Shown here in pieces: positions 42,341 to 54,036 of a DNA stretch of 64,000 bases. Source of the stretch: Euglena gracilis (lineage: Eukaryota; Euglenida; Euglenophyceae; Euglenales). The notes under the pieces were generated by a model. The model saw only the letters and a list, made by a program, of their open reading frames with translations, was not told where the DNA came from and ran no database searches. The translations under genes and the position numbers were made by a program. Each line of letters opens with the position of its first letter. The first letter of the stretch is position 1. Where the stretch lies: the NCBI GenBank assembly GCA_039621445.1, contig CP154955.1, positions 405,995 to 469,994 of the forward strand, written 5' to 3'.

Positions 42341-45300
42341 TCAGAAAGTGTTTATGTTTATGTCTATGTTATTGCGCTTGTTCCACAGCTTCCAATCCTG
42401 CTGGATATATCCAACAAAACCGGATGCTGGCTCCCAAGTGTCTTCCTCTGGCCCATACCCTTTCCAGCGAACTTTCCAGTAGTGCACACCCCTGTCGACC
42501 TTGTGGTCTATTATCTTATCGACCACAAAGTCGTCCGTTTCAGGTAATCTGGAACGGGGCTTGAAATATTGGCAGGGGATAGCTTTTCCGTCTGGGGGGC
42601 TTAGGTACGGTTCGAAGTCGTCCATATGGACGTTCTCAATCCCGTTGGGCAAGGCAACTGTATATCGCCCGCTACTACCTAACCTCTCCAAAATTTCGCA
42701 TGGGCCGAGCCAAAGAGGATCTAGCTTGGAAGATTGCATGCGGGTGCGGTTATTCCGTACCCACACGCGGTCACCTGGACTATACACAGGTGTGTTGAAG
42801 TTCTGTAAAAACGATTTACGTTTGTTGGAATTAATTTCTGTGATACGTGATTGGACTGCAGAGCGGAGTGATTCCACTTCTGCAAACCACGTCTCACAGC
42901 TGATACTACTTCGGGCGGGTCTCTCCGAGGGGATATCCCCTATTGCCGGAGGGTCTCGTCCGAAAACAATTTTGTACGGTGAGTGTGGTAATACCAACCC
43001 TGGCAAGGTATTGATGTAAAATAAACACCAATGAAGAACGGATAACCAATTCTTACCCGAGTCAGCCAGTGAAAGGCGAAGCATATTGACAACGGATTTC
43101 ACGGCTGCCTCGGCTCTACCATTGCCTTTTGGGCAGTATATAATGGAAAAATGCTGCCCAATGCCGAGTAAACCGCACAACGTTGTGAAAAACCGCGAAG
43201 AGATCAAGTGATCCTGATCACTCACGATTTCGTTCGGTAAACCCATTAAGCAGATACATTTCTCCAGGAATATGGATGCCAAAATTTGGGCTGTCAACCC
43301 TGCTTTCCGGCATGGAATGGCTACTATGTACCCACTCAGCCCACAGACGACAACAAAAACGTAATCGTAAATTTTTGTCATCTGATCCTTTGCAAGGTTC
43401 AAGTTCGAGAAAATCCATGCAGAGGGACGTAAAAATGTCTGGTGGTACGGGGAAAAAGTCCATCGTACCGGGGGGGGTACCTCTGCGCGGTTTTACAGCC
43501 TGACAAATTTGGCACCGTTGCGAAATTCGCAAACAGCGCGAATATAAATCTTTTTCACTCAGGGTTGTGCAATATCTGCGACCCACTAGTGAAAGAAGTT
43601 TGGGGGCCCCAGGGTGACCATGGTTGTGATAGCTCAAAATCACATCATCAACCAGGTCTTGGGGTATACAATATTTATAACCAGAATCATTCCGGAAAAT
43701 AAGCCGCAATGGTGATAGAGAGTAATTCCCTATGGATTCACCATTACGAAGTCTATTCACAATGGTACTATATATAGGGTCACGCGAATAATCCCATTCG
43801 CGTAAAAATAGGGGGGTAGGAGTTTCCGTACGCGTAATGTGACGGGGTCCGGCAGTTCGTCCACGCCGGCGCCTTCCACGCAATGGTGAAATGGCGATGC
43901 TGCGATATACCCGGGAAACAGGTAGTGCATCGAGCATGTTGTCCGCAGCGTCGGATCGACGTGCGAACTGGTCAGCCTCATGGCTGCCATGAAAAGTCGC
44001 ATCACCCTCATCCGGGTTCCCAGGATAATACCAGGGGGCTCGGCTGAGAGGATCCGCTACTTTTTGCGTGTGACCTGAGGTATAAGTTACGACCAGGTTA
44101 AACTGGCTCAAGAACTCATGCCATCGGCATCTACTGCCCACTGATAACATGGCCTTGTTTAGGTCCTCGGTATACCAGTGTTGAAGGCTCTCATGATCCG
44201 TCAACACGAGTATCTGGACCAAGCTGCTGGCTATCCAGCTGCGGAATTTCTGGAGAATAAGCACAATGGCATATGTCTCCTTTTCGCGAATGCTCCATTT
44301 AACCTGTCCTTTCCCGTTGTCGCCCTGTAGCTTCCTGCTGAAGAAAGCCACAGGTCGGGGCTCATTCGCCGCATTATGCTGGCTAAGAACCCCGCCAACA
44401 GCGTAATCGCTGCTGTCGACCTCCAGGACATATGGTTTATATGGATCCGCGATATCGAGAACCACGTTCTCGAGCAGCAAGTCCTTGATTTTATTCAAGT
44501 CCTCGCGCATTTGATCATCCCAAATGACTTTTGCGCTATCGGGTGTCCGATTTTTGAGTTGTCGGGTTAGGGGTACCGCGATTTTCGCGAAATCTTTCAT
44601 GTAAATCGCGTAATATTGGGCTAATCCCAAAAATGCCTTTAAATGCGTTAAGGTCTTAATGACCTCAGGAGTCCATTTATTAATGGCCTCCATCTTACTG
44701 GGTGCGGCTTTACGCTGCCCGTTGCTCAGGATATGCCCGCCAAACTTAATAATTTTGCGAAACAGGTGCATTTTGGAACCCTTCACAAAAAGCAAATGCT
44801 TTTTGAACGCGGATAATACCGCCCGCACATCGCGATAATGCAGTTCGAGGATATCCTCGCCCGATTTCGCGGATGCGGTTGGGTTCCCACCAGTACAACA
44901 TCGATGTACACCAGAGCAAACGGTAAATTGCGCAAAACCCACTGGATCATGCGTTGAAACATGGCTCGCCCATTCTTCACACCCATGGGGAGTACCGTCC
45001 ATTGGTACACACCCTTGGATGTCACGAATGCCGTGTACGGTTGCGAATCAGGATGCAAATGCATCTGATGGAAAGCGTCTTCCAGATCGAAGATTGACCA
45101 CAACCGGTTATCCGATTGCTTGGTGATCAAATCCTCGATCAGCGGTAACGAGAAGGGGTCATCCTTCGTTTGGGAGTTCAGGTACCGGTAATCCAGCACC
45201 AGTCTCCACTTCTTCTGACCAGACTGGTCAGCGGGTTTGGGCACCACAAAAGCCTGTGATGTCCATTCGCTCTTGGAAGGGATAATCCACTTCCGCTGGA

Positions 45301-47461
45301 TGAGATTCTCAATCATCTCGTTGAGAGCTTGTTCGCGTTCACCCGAACAACGGAAGAATTTCCGGTGCATGGTTTTAGCGCCATCCTTGAGCTCGATTTT
45401 GCAAACACCGAACGGCCCGCGAATCGCGGGGTCGATGTCGCAGGCGTAAACTGGGTTATCCAGTACACCATGAAATTCGCGAGTAATTCGCGAACAATAG
45501 TCAGCGGGTGTTGGTCCGCACTCTCAATGACCGCAGAAATCTGCGTTGAGGGTGTGGCATCCCCTTTGGTACCAAGGTATCTTGTCACACGCACATCGGA
45601 TATTCCGAATGCGTCGAAGAAACAAACGCGAAAATGATTTCTTTAACAGGTGGTAATAATATACCACAAAAATCCTCGAATAGTGGTACATCAGCGGGTA
45701 AATGCCACCAATGAAAACACACATGGGATAGTTGGTGAAACCAATCCGCATTCGGATTGACGGGTATGAGGAGAGGTCCTCGCGCTTCATCGCGGAGGAT
45801 TTTCTCCACCACATCCGGGATAAGTTTTGGGGGAGGGTGCATCCATAGGACCGTATCTCCCCAAAATTTAAGAAATGCGTTGGTATGTCGCGACCAATAT
45901 CGCGACAAGCGCGCATGCGCTTTTGTGAAAACGCATCAATTTCCAACGACATCGAAGGAATCAGCCACAACCGCGATTTTGGAGAACCATTCCTCCAAAA
46001 TACGGTATTGACCAAAATTAAATGCGTTCCATACACGCATCGCGTAGGTGTCGACCTGGTTCGCGGGTTGAAGAGCGGTAACGCAATTCAGGGATCCGCA
46101 AACATAGCTCAAGGGTGTGTCATCCACACTCCCTAGGGGCATTCCCAAGGGTTAATGGTTTGGATGGGTGCATACCCAGTCCATATCATGCCAGATGGAG
46201 GTGGGGCGGGGGTGTGACACGGATTTCGCGGTCCCAAACAACAGGGTAATACCTCGTTGTTGGAGCACTTGATGTACGGTCGCGCATTGCGATCCGCAAC
46301 CAAGTGTATGGTTACGCGAAATCAGGATTAGTGTTGGTGTTTGGACTAGACATCCACAATCGAAATCTGGCTGGGCGGAAATTCTCCTACAGTGCACACA
46401 TTGGTAGGAAGTGTCGGAGTAGTGGTCCTGGTCGCGCATGTTGGTCTGGTGGGGGTATGTGTAAAAGTTGGGATGCGCTTTTGAAGCTGCTGGGGGGTGT
46501 ACAGATGTATCTGAAAGCGATACATCTGGTGGAAAACGGGGTATTGATGCAGCTGGGCGACTACTCGACACCGTACGTACTTCAGGCCTTTGGGCTTTCG
46601 TCTTGTAACCCAGTGGAACGAGGGGGGTACCGCTACTCGCCTGCCCTGCCTCATGGGGAACGGAACGGAAGTTGGTGTGTCAATGGGCAGGGGGTGAACT
46701 TTCTCGGTACACCCGGCGTGGAAAACGTTGGTTGGTGTGGTTGGTAACGGGGTAAAATTTCGTGAAAACGGTGTGGAAAAATTGGTGGTTGTCGCGGTTG
46801 ACGCCACAGGTGATGAGGGTTTGGGGGGCAATGAACAGAATGGTGATGTGCGCAAACCGTGGGAGTGGCAATCCACTACCAGCCGGTGCTGACGTAAAAA
46901 CGGGTATCCCAGACTTACGTCAGAACCATGGATTCTGGATTCGTATCCCCAGGTATCCGGAAAATTTTGCGGTTGGGGGGGGTGTGAGTGGTGCTTGGAG
47001 ATGAGGGGTAGGACAATGTCCAAAAAGCATCCCAAGTCACCACCGCACATGGGGGTGTTGTCAGCCGTCGTAATTTTGATCGTCTTCTTGGCTTTCACCA
47101 AGAGGGGGGTTGGTATCAACCCGAACCGAAAAAGTAGTGCAATGCGACAACCAGTGTCAATGAGAATTTTGACTTTTGCACAAAAATTTTGGATTTTGAT
47201 TTCCGCTTGGACCAAAAGTTCCATGGGGGGTAAGCAAAGTGAAGGGTCTGGCGAAAATACGTTTTCTTGCCAGCTTTCCCATGAACCCTTTCCTACTTTG
47301 CACAACATTCCGAGCGGAAAGTTGGAGTGGGGTGTGGGGGACCCGAAAATTTTCCGGGTACCGACCAGAAAGGCAGATGGGCAGGGAGGGCAGGGTTGAT
47401 CAGGTCCTACCTCCATCTGTTTATCAGCCCAGAGGTCCGTGCCCTCGGACCTCGGGCTCCC
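42341..47461 (-). pseudogene. pol: A2 pol
   Basis: In minus sense: protease with LIDTGC (47416-46346 frame), Cys-rich linker, RT (45370 down), RNase H and integrase (45002-43218), chromodomain (43402-42341), ending NIDININTF as in A3. Breaks include an RT frameshift near 44890 and another near 43350 inside integrase. The RT active site reads YIDVVL, so the second Asp of the YIDD pair is lost and this RT would be inactive even if translated. In the linker, the region where A3 has two TGA codons is open here. Confidence 0.9.
47427..47457 (-). promoter_or_regulatory. Hairpin after the gag UAG (A2)
   Basis: Same sequence as 54041-54071 of A3: stem GCCCGAGGTCCG pairing with CGGACCTC-GGGC around a 6-base loop, four bases after the UAG at 47464-47462. 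The frame stays open after it. Strict conservation in two copies supports a role. Confidence 0.6.
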
Positions 47462-49504
47462 CTACTCCAGGTCCGAACCGGCCGAATTGCCGGCCATGGG
47501 CCTTTTAGAGGTATAAACAGATTTCAACGTGCGCACCGCCATGCGGGCCTCGTCGAAATCAGTATCCGTGGTCTCATCCTCCTCCCTGCCCGAAGCCGGG
47601 GTGTCATCCTCCAAACAAGATATCTTGAAACCGACTTTATGGCGGTTGGAGGAGTGATCCTTGTCACCGCGATTCATACCGCGATGACGTTGGCTAGGGC
47701 GGAGAGAACGAGAACGCGGACATTTGGACGAGTGGTGATCACTCGATCCACACAGCGAACACCGAGATTTGTGTCGCGATTCTGGGTAACGGGGGGATCG
47801 GTTTCCCGATTTCCCGTCAAACCGTCGTGGTGACCGGATATCCCGTCGACCATGAATATACTTCAAGCGCGAATACGCTTGCGGTAACGGGAAAAGTCAT
47901 CCAAGTGCGGAATCATTTTAGAAAATCCGGTAACATCATGGACAAGTTTCCCGTGAGACTTATCCAATAATTGGAGTTGTCCCATTAATGCTTTTACAGC
48001 ATTTGACAGAATCTGCAAAGGTGATGTTACCTTGGTTGGTGTGGTGGTGGGTGCAACCGGTGCAGGGTTATCCGACAACACGGTTGTGGTACCCACGGGT
48101 AAATTTCCGGGTTGTGGCTTATCCAAAAACGCGGAAATTCGCTCATCCAACCTGGTAATCTCACTTTGCGTGGATCGGGCATTCCGATTCACCGATTGCT
48201 CAATCCGTAATAGGCTGTTGCAGAAATCTTGCAAGGTTTCCTGATTGTTAGTGAGCATTTTGTCATAAAATGCCTTAAAATCAGGGTTCTCGGTAATCAG
48301 AGTTCCCGGATTACCTGCAGAAAAAGACTGCATTTCCGTCACTTTGGTAGACATCGATGCATACCGGGTCTGGAGTTCCCCAATAGCAGTCTGAATACCG
48401 CTAATGTCCGGAACTCGGTGGGAAAGGGCGGAATAGCATTGTTGCAAACCTGCAATGGCCGAGTTAATCCCGCCAATGTCGGATTGCAACTGCAACTGCA
48501 GGGAATCCTGCCGTTGTGCTACTTCCGCGACTTTCGTGCTCAGATTGGATAATCCAACCCGATTTGCGTCACAATAGCAGGTTTTCTGCTCCAAACGGGA
48601 AATTTGCTCCTCCAACTGCCGCACATACGTGTGGGGAGCAAAATCTCGTTGGCTTGTGACTGGAATTGCCGAAATTTTTCCGTTTCTTCATCGCACAACT
48701 GCATAATGCGGAGTTGCGATTCATGGAAAGTTGCGGACAATGAGGTGAAATGGTCCATATACACAAATCCACCACTGCTGGATGTTGCAGACGAGGAATC
48801 TCGTGCATGCAACTGTTGTTGCAAATGCGACAACGCGGATGAACAGGACTCCATTTGTCCCGATAAATATTGTAGTGAGTCATGCAAGTGCAGAAACTTG
48901 GAGTCATTCCGGGTTTCCGCTTCATGCATGCATTCAATAATTTGCCGGAAGTTTTGCGGGAGTTGTTGGCACATTTTGTCAAAGGTTTCCCGAAAGTTTG
49001 CAAGGTCAATACCCGCACTTTCGAAAATCCTCTGGCAATATTTGCCAACATCCTGCAAGTAATTCCAGCAGTATTCCAGCTTGGTGAAGACATGTTTTTG
49101 GTTGTCCTCATCAAACTGGAGCACTTTGTTGAGTGCGGTTGCACAATCTGCAACACATTGTTGCACATGGTTGAACTGCCTCACAAGGGGGTGATCCCCT
49201 GGAAGCCGAGCAACGATATCCTGCACATCCTCAGCAGTGAGGAGCTCCCCAGTGCCCTTCCCATAGCCATCCATGGGTTGGGAGGTACCGGAGAATTCTG
49301 GTACCACTAGGCGTGTCTCCGGTTGCCAAGGTAATGCGGGATAGCACCCAAGATCGGGTGGTGGTGGCAAAGCTCTGTAAGGGCTTGCCGGTGGAAGAAC
49401 GGGTGGTGGTTGAAAGAAACACGGGGTTTCCAGCCCACCATCACCAGAGAAGCCCGGTGGCGGAATCACCACGGGTCTCTCCTGTGTGCGCAGCTGCACC
49501 ATTG
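47462..49504 (-). pseudogene. gag: A2 gag, 5'-truncated and internally deleted
   Basis: Minus-sense frame starting MVQLRTQERP at 49502 equals A3 codons from 50334. It continues through the coiled coil with a frame change near 48600, then jumps near 47850 from RKRIRA (A3 ~51965) to GRRDIRSPRRF (A3 ~53650), with a short filler between. The second CCHC (CSLCGSSDHHSSKC) and the end AGSDLE plus UAG are intact. The missing N-terminus was displaced by A3. Confidence 0.9.
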
Positions 49505-49837
49505 TGTGTACCAGGCGTATGCTTCTGTCCCCTTCCGTTGAGGAAGTTAGGATGGAAGCAGATCCTATTAGGATCTCCTAATGGGTGCCCCTTCTCTCTC
49601 CACAGGTGGTATTCTTTTATATTCTTTTATATTCTTCTTTATACCTTTTCCTTCCTTTCCATCGGACTGGACTTGGTTATCCAGTCCGTCCTCCCTGCAT
49701 TGCTCTGTGCTTTGCTTCTTGGGAAGTGGGAAAAGGGATTTCCTGTTACTCTGATTTTCAGTTCCCAAGTAGGTGCGCCAAGGCGAAAGCAAAGGCTTTT
49801 GGGAATTGGGAAAGGGAAATTGGGAATCAGACGTACA
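49505..49837 (+). repeat. A3 5' LTR
   Basis: TGTGTACC to ACGTACA, 333 bp. It has a TTTATATTCTTTTATATTC stretch (49615-49640), a plausible TATA region, and a pyrimidine run CCTTCTCTCTCCACAG (49589-49604) that resembles a splice acceptor and is shared with A1 and A2. Confidence 0.92.
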
Positions 49838-49839
49838 CT

Positions 49840-49862
49840 TGGTAGCAGATTGGTTCGATCCT
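49840..49862 (+). promoter_or_regulatory. A3 primer-binding site (initiator-Met tRNA)
   Basis: TGGTAGCAGATTGG then TTCGATCC, two bases after the LTR. The first ten bases are complementary to an initiator tRNA ending CTGCTACCA, and the later block matches the T-arm of the same tRNA, offset by a short gap. Confidence 0.85.
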
Positions 49863-50053
49863 ACGCTGACTGGCAGCGGAGAGCCCCTGCACCGTTATTA
49901 CACGGTCGCAGCGTCAGCTCCCGGCTTCTAGTCAACGTCTAAGCAGACGAGCAGGCTCCGGAAGGCTCTGTACGGTATTACCCGTTACAGCCCCTCTGGT
50001 GCCAGCACAACTGCTTAGTTTTGTGGGTTTTTGCTATTTTTGTCATCCGAAAG
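49863..50053 (+). other. A3 leader
   Basis: Untranslated leader between PBS and gag, well conserved with 11829-12017 of A1. Holds short inverted repeats (GTAACAG-like and CCGTTATTACACGG) that may belong to RNA packaging signals (inference). No frame of note. Confidence 0.5.
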
Positions 50054-53000
50054 ATGCAAAGCACAGGCCCCAACCATCAATTCAACTATGCCTTATTACA
50101 GGCATCACTGCAAGACATTGACCAAGAAAATGGGGATTGGAAGCTTTTATGTGAAAGTGCTTCCAGTTCCCACGCCGATGAGGCACAATTGGTTCAATTG
50201 TCAAGATTGCAACATTTGTCATCATTGACAGTGGTCGGCGATGAGCCCTCCGCATCATTGGCTTCAGAGGCTAATGCGGCCTCTTCCGCACTCACCTTGC
50301 CACAACGGAGGTATTCGCCTCTGTCTGCGGCAATGGTGCAGCTGCGCACACCGGAGAGACTCGTGGTGATTCCGCCACCGGGCTTCTCTGGTGAGGGTGG
50401 GCTGGAAACCCCGTGTTTCTTTCAACCACCACCCGCTCTTCCACCGGCAAGCCCTTACAGAGATTTGCCACCACCACCCGATCTTGGGTGCTATCCCGCA
50501 CTACCTTGGCAACCGGAGACTCGCCTAGTGGTACCGGAATTCTCCGGTACCTCCCAACCCATGGATGGCTATGGGAAGGGCACTGGGGAGCTCCTCACTG
50601 CTGAGGATGTGCAGGATATCGTTGCTCAGCTTCCAGGGGATCACCCCCTTGTGAGGCAGTTCAACCATGTGCAACAATGTGTTGCAGATTGTGCAACCGC
50701 ACTCAACAAAGTGCTCCAGTTTGATGAGGACAACCAAAAACATGTCTTCACCAAGCTGGAATACTGCTGGAATTACTTGCAGGAAGTGGGCAAATATTGC
50801 CAGAGGATTTTCGAAAGTGCGGGTATTGACCTTGCAAACTTTCGGGAAACCTTTGACAAAATGTGCCAACAACTCCCGCAAAACTTCCGGCAAATTAGTG
50901 ATTGCATGCATGAAGCGGAAACGCGGAATGACTCCAAGTTTCTGCACTTGCATGACTCACTACAATATTTATCGGGACAAATGGAGTCCTGTTCATCCGC
51001 GTTGTTGCATTTGCAACAACAGTTGCACGCACGAGATTCCTCGTCTGCAACAACAAACGGTGGTGGATTTGTGTCTTTTGACCATTTCACCACATTATGC
51101 GCAACTTTCCATGAATCGCAACTCCGCATTATACAGTTGTGCGATGAAACGGAAAAGTTTCGGCAATTCCAGTCACAAGCCAACGAGAATTTTGCTCCCC
51201 ACACGTATGTGCGGCAGTTGGAGGAGCGACTTTCCCGTTTGGAGCAGAAAACCTGCTATTGTGACGCAAATCGGGTTGGATTATCCAATCTGAGCGCGAA
51301 AGTAGCGGAAGTAGCACAACGGCAGGATTCCCTGCAGTTGCAGTTGCAATCCGACATTGGCGGGATTAACTCGGCCATTGCGGGTTTGCAACAAAGCTAT
51401 TCCGCACTTTCCCACCGAGTTCCGGACATTAGCGGTATTCAGACTGCTATTGGGGAACTCCAGACCCGGTATGCATCGGTGTCTACCAAAGTGACGGAAA
51501 TGCAGTCTTTGCCTGCAGGTAATCCGGGAACCCTGATTACCGAGAACCCTGATTTCAAGGCATTTTATGACTAAATGCTCACTAACAATCAGGAAACCTT
51601 GCAAGATTTCTGCAACAGCCTATTACGGCTTGAGGAATCGGTGAATCGGAATGCCCGATCCACGCAAAGTGAGATTACCAGGTTGGATGAGCGAATTTCC
51701 GCGTTGTTGGATAAGCCACAATCCGGGAATTTGCCCGTGGGTACCACAACCGCGTTGTCGGATAACCCTGCACCGGTTGCACCCACCACCACACCAACCA
51801 AGGTGACATCACCTTTGTAGATTCTCTCAAATGCTGTAAAAGCATTAATGGGACAACTCCAATTGTTGGATAAGTCTCACGGGAAACTTGTCCAAGACGT
51901 TACCGGAATTTCCGAAAGGATTCCGCACTTGGATGACTTTTCCCGTTACCGCAAGCGTATTCGCGCTTTGGAGGATGAAGTTGACCGTATTTGCGGCCAA
52001 CTCCAAGTCGTTGAGCATTTGGAGCAAAGTGTGCATGACTTGTCTGTGGGTTTGGATAATGTGTCCAACCAACAGCGGGTTTCACACCGCAATTCGGCAG
52101 TATGCATTGCCGAAGATGCGCCAAATGTTCCAGAGTCGCGTTCCCATAACCCGGCTCTGGGTACACATGCACCACCACCACCCGTGTCCCGAGTGTCACA
52201 ATCCGCGATTCCGCGAATTGTGCCACCATTGGCCTTGTCCACAACCCAAACCCAGTTTTCGGATGAATTTCCCATTACGGGAACCGAATTTGCGAAAAAA
52301 CACGGCGATTCCGCCAAGTCCCCACCAAGAAAAACCGTCATTCCATGCTTGTGCGTGGAATGAGCCAAACCCGTACACCGGGAGTGGGTCACACGTTGCA
52401 TGCGCGACATACCCCCACACCGGAGAGTCCCCGTATTACGGGTGACCAACAGGGTTTGCGACCGGATTTCCGGTACCAGGATTCACCTTCACCAGAAATC
52501 TCGCGATTCCGACAAGAATCCGGAAAGGATACGCTTGGTCCTCGAGCGTACCCAGGCCCAAAACCGCGGAATACCACCGAGGGTCATTGGGTTTCTCAGA
52601 AAGACTTCAAGGGCACCATTGCAATCACGAATAAGGTGAAACCCCAGTGGGATGGTGATCCAACCACATGGAGACAGTTTTTCCGCGACTGGGAGTATTA
52701 CTGGGCATTGAAAGGGCCAACCCAGGACACAAACCCGGAGGTGATCAAGATGGAATTCATCGATTGCCTCCCAAGGGATGAGAAGGAACGCGCGCGACAA
52801 CTCGTGATTCGCTACCGCGTTTCCTTTGATGACCTGGTGGAGCAATACGCTTCCACCAGTTCAAGTTTGGTCGCTAGGATTACCCTAGAGACCAAGTGGC
52901 GGCAATGCGCCCCACCCGATCGCAAGTGGAAGTCCATTGACCTTTGGTATGCCAAATGGTTACGACTTGCCGCTGAAGTGGATGAACTCAGTGAAAAGCA

Positions 53001-54036
53001 AATGCGCGAACAGTTTGATGCTGTTCTCATGCATTTCACGCCTAGCCTCATCGAGGATATCCACCGTGAGGAGTTGGCGAGTCATCCAATGACTCTTGAC
53101 CAACGCTGGAATTATGTTTCCAAGCAGTTGAAGCTATCACAGCTTCTTGGTCAGATTCAATCCGCGTATAACGCACACCCAACCGCTGGATTACCGGCTG
53201 GTTCGGTGAACGCATTGCAAAAATCACCGGTTTCACCCACTTCACCAAACACGGGATCGAAAACGCGATACCCGCGTTCTTCGGACCAAGCCACGGATAA
53301 AGTGTGCTTTTTGTGCAACAAAGCAGGACATATGTCTCGAGTATGTCCTAATCCTGAAGCGCGTAAGCGTATCCAGAGTCCGCGAGGCTCGACCTCATCA
53401 CGGGGTTCGGGTTCCTCCGCGTTTTCACGCCTATCGGGCAATTCACGGTCATCGGCTCCCCGTTCCGGTGGTATTAGCCCCCGGATCCCGTTCCGCGATG
53501 AGCGGAAACACCGTACCCCTCGGGGTAGGTCACCCGGTGCACCGGCCAAGAAGCATGATTCTCATCGCGAGACATCGCGATCGCGTTCGCGAAGCGGATC
53601 ATCTTCTTCGCGATCCTCATCGGGAAAACCCCGATACACCGGTCATGGTCGACGGGATATCCGGTCACCACGACGGTTTGACGGGAAATCCGGAAACCGA
53701 TCCCCCCGTTACCCAGAATCGCGACACAAATCTCGGTGTTCGCTGTGTGGATCGAGTGATCACCACTCGTCCAAATGTCCGCGTTCTCGTTCTCTCCGCC
53801 CTAGCCAACGTCATCGCGGTATGAATCGCGGTGACAAGGATCACTCCTCCAACCGCCATAAAGTCGGTTTCAAGATATCTTGTTTGGAGGATGACACCCC
53901 GGCTTCGGGCAGGGAGGAGGATGAGACCACGGATACTGATTTCGACGAGGCCCGCATGGCGGTGCGCACGTTGAAATCTGTTTATACCTCTAAAAGGCCC
54001 ATGGCCGGCAATTCGGCCGGTTCGGACCTGGAGTAG
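50054..54036 (+). pseudogene. gag: A3 gag (coiled coil, capsid-like block, two zinc knuckles)
   Basis: Start chosen at MQSTGPNHQFNYALLQ because A1 and element C begin at the same place; about 1,326 codons. Order: N-terminal region (1-220), long heptad-rich coiled coil (about 220-680), Pro-rich linker, Gag-type block (WDGDPTTWRQFFRDWEYYW, 52645 on), knuckle CFLCNKAGHMSRVC (53305-53346), an Arg/Ser-rich stretch, and knuckle CSLCGSSDHHSSKC (53737-53778). The protein would assemble particles and bind RNA. Breaks: TAA at 51571-51573 (AAA in A2), TAG near 51818 (CAG in A1), and one extra A near 52285. It ends in UAG (54034-54036) with pol in the same frame. Confidence 0.92.

Larger units (their letters stand above)
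35540..49504 (-). mobile_element. Copy A2: giant Ty3/gypsy-type element (minus strand), 5' part missing from the window
   Basis: In minus sense: gag (from 49504 down), UAG-hairpin, pol, ORF3, 3' UTR, purine tract, 3' LTR. The first ~110 gag codons, leader and 5' LTR are separated by the insertion of A3 and should lie beyond 64000. An internal ~1.7-kb deletion near 47850 removes the end of the coiled coil, the capsid-like block and the first CCHC. The target was ORF3 of A1; the expected second copy of the target bases is outside the window. Confidence 0.9.

Noticed and set aside
49840-49862. tRNA gene fragment
   Set aside because: The tRNA-like match is in antisense and sits exactly where a primer-binding site belongs; no cloverleaf surrounds it.
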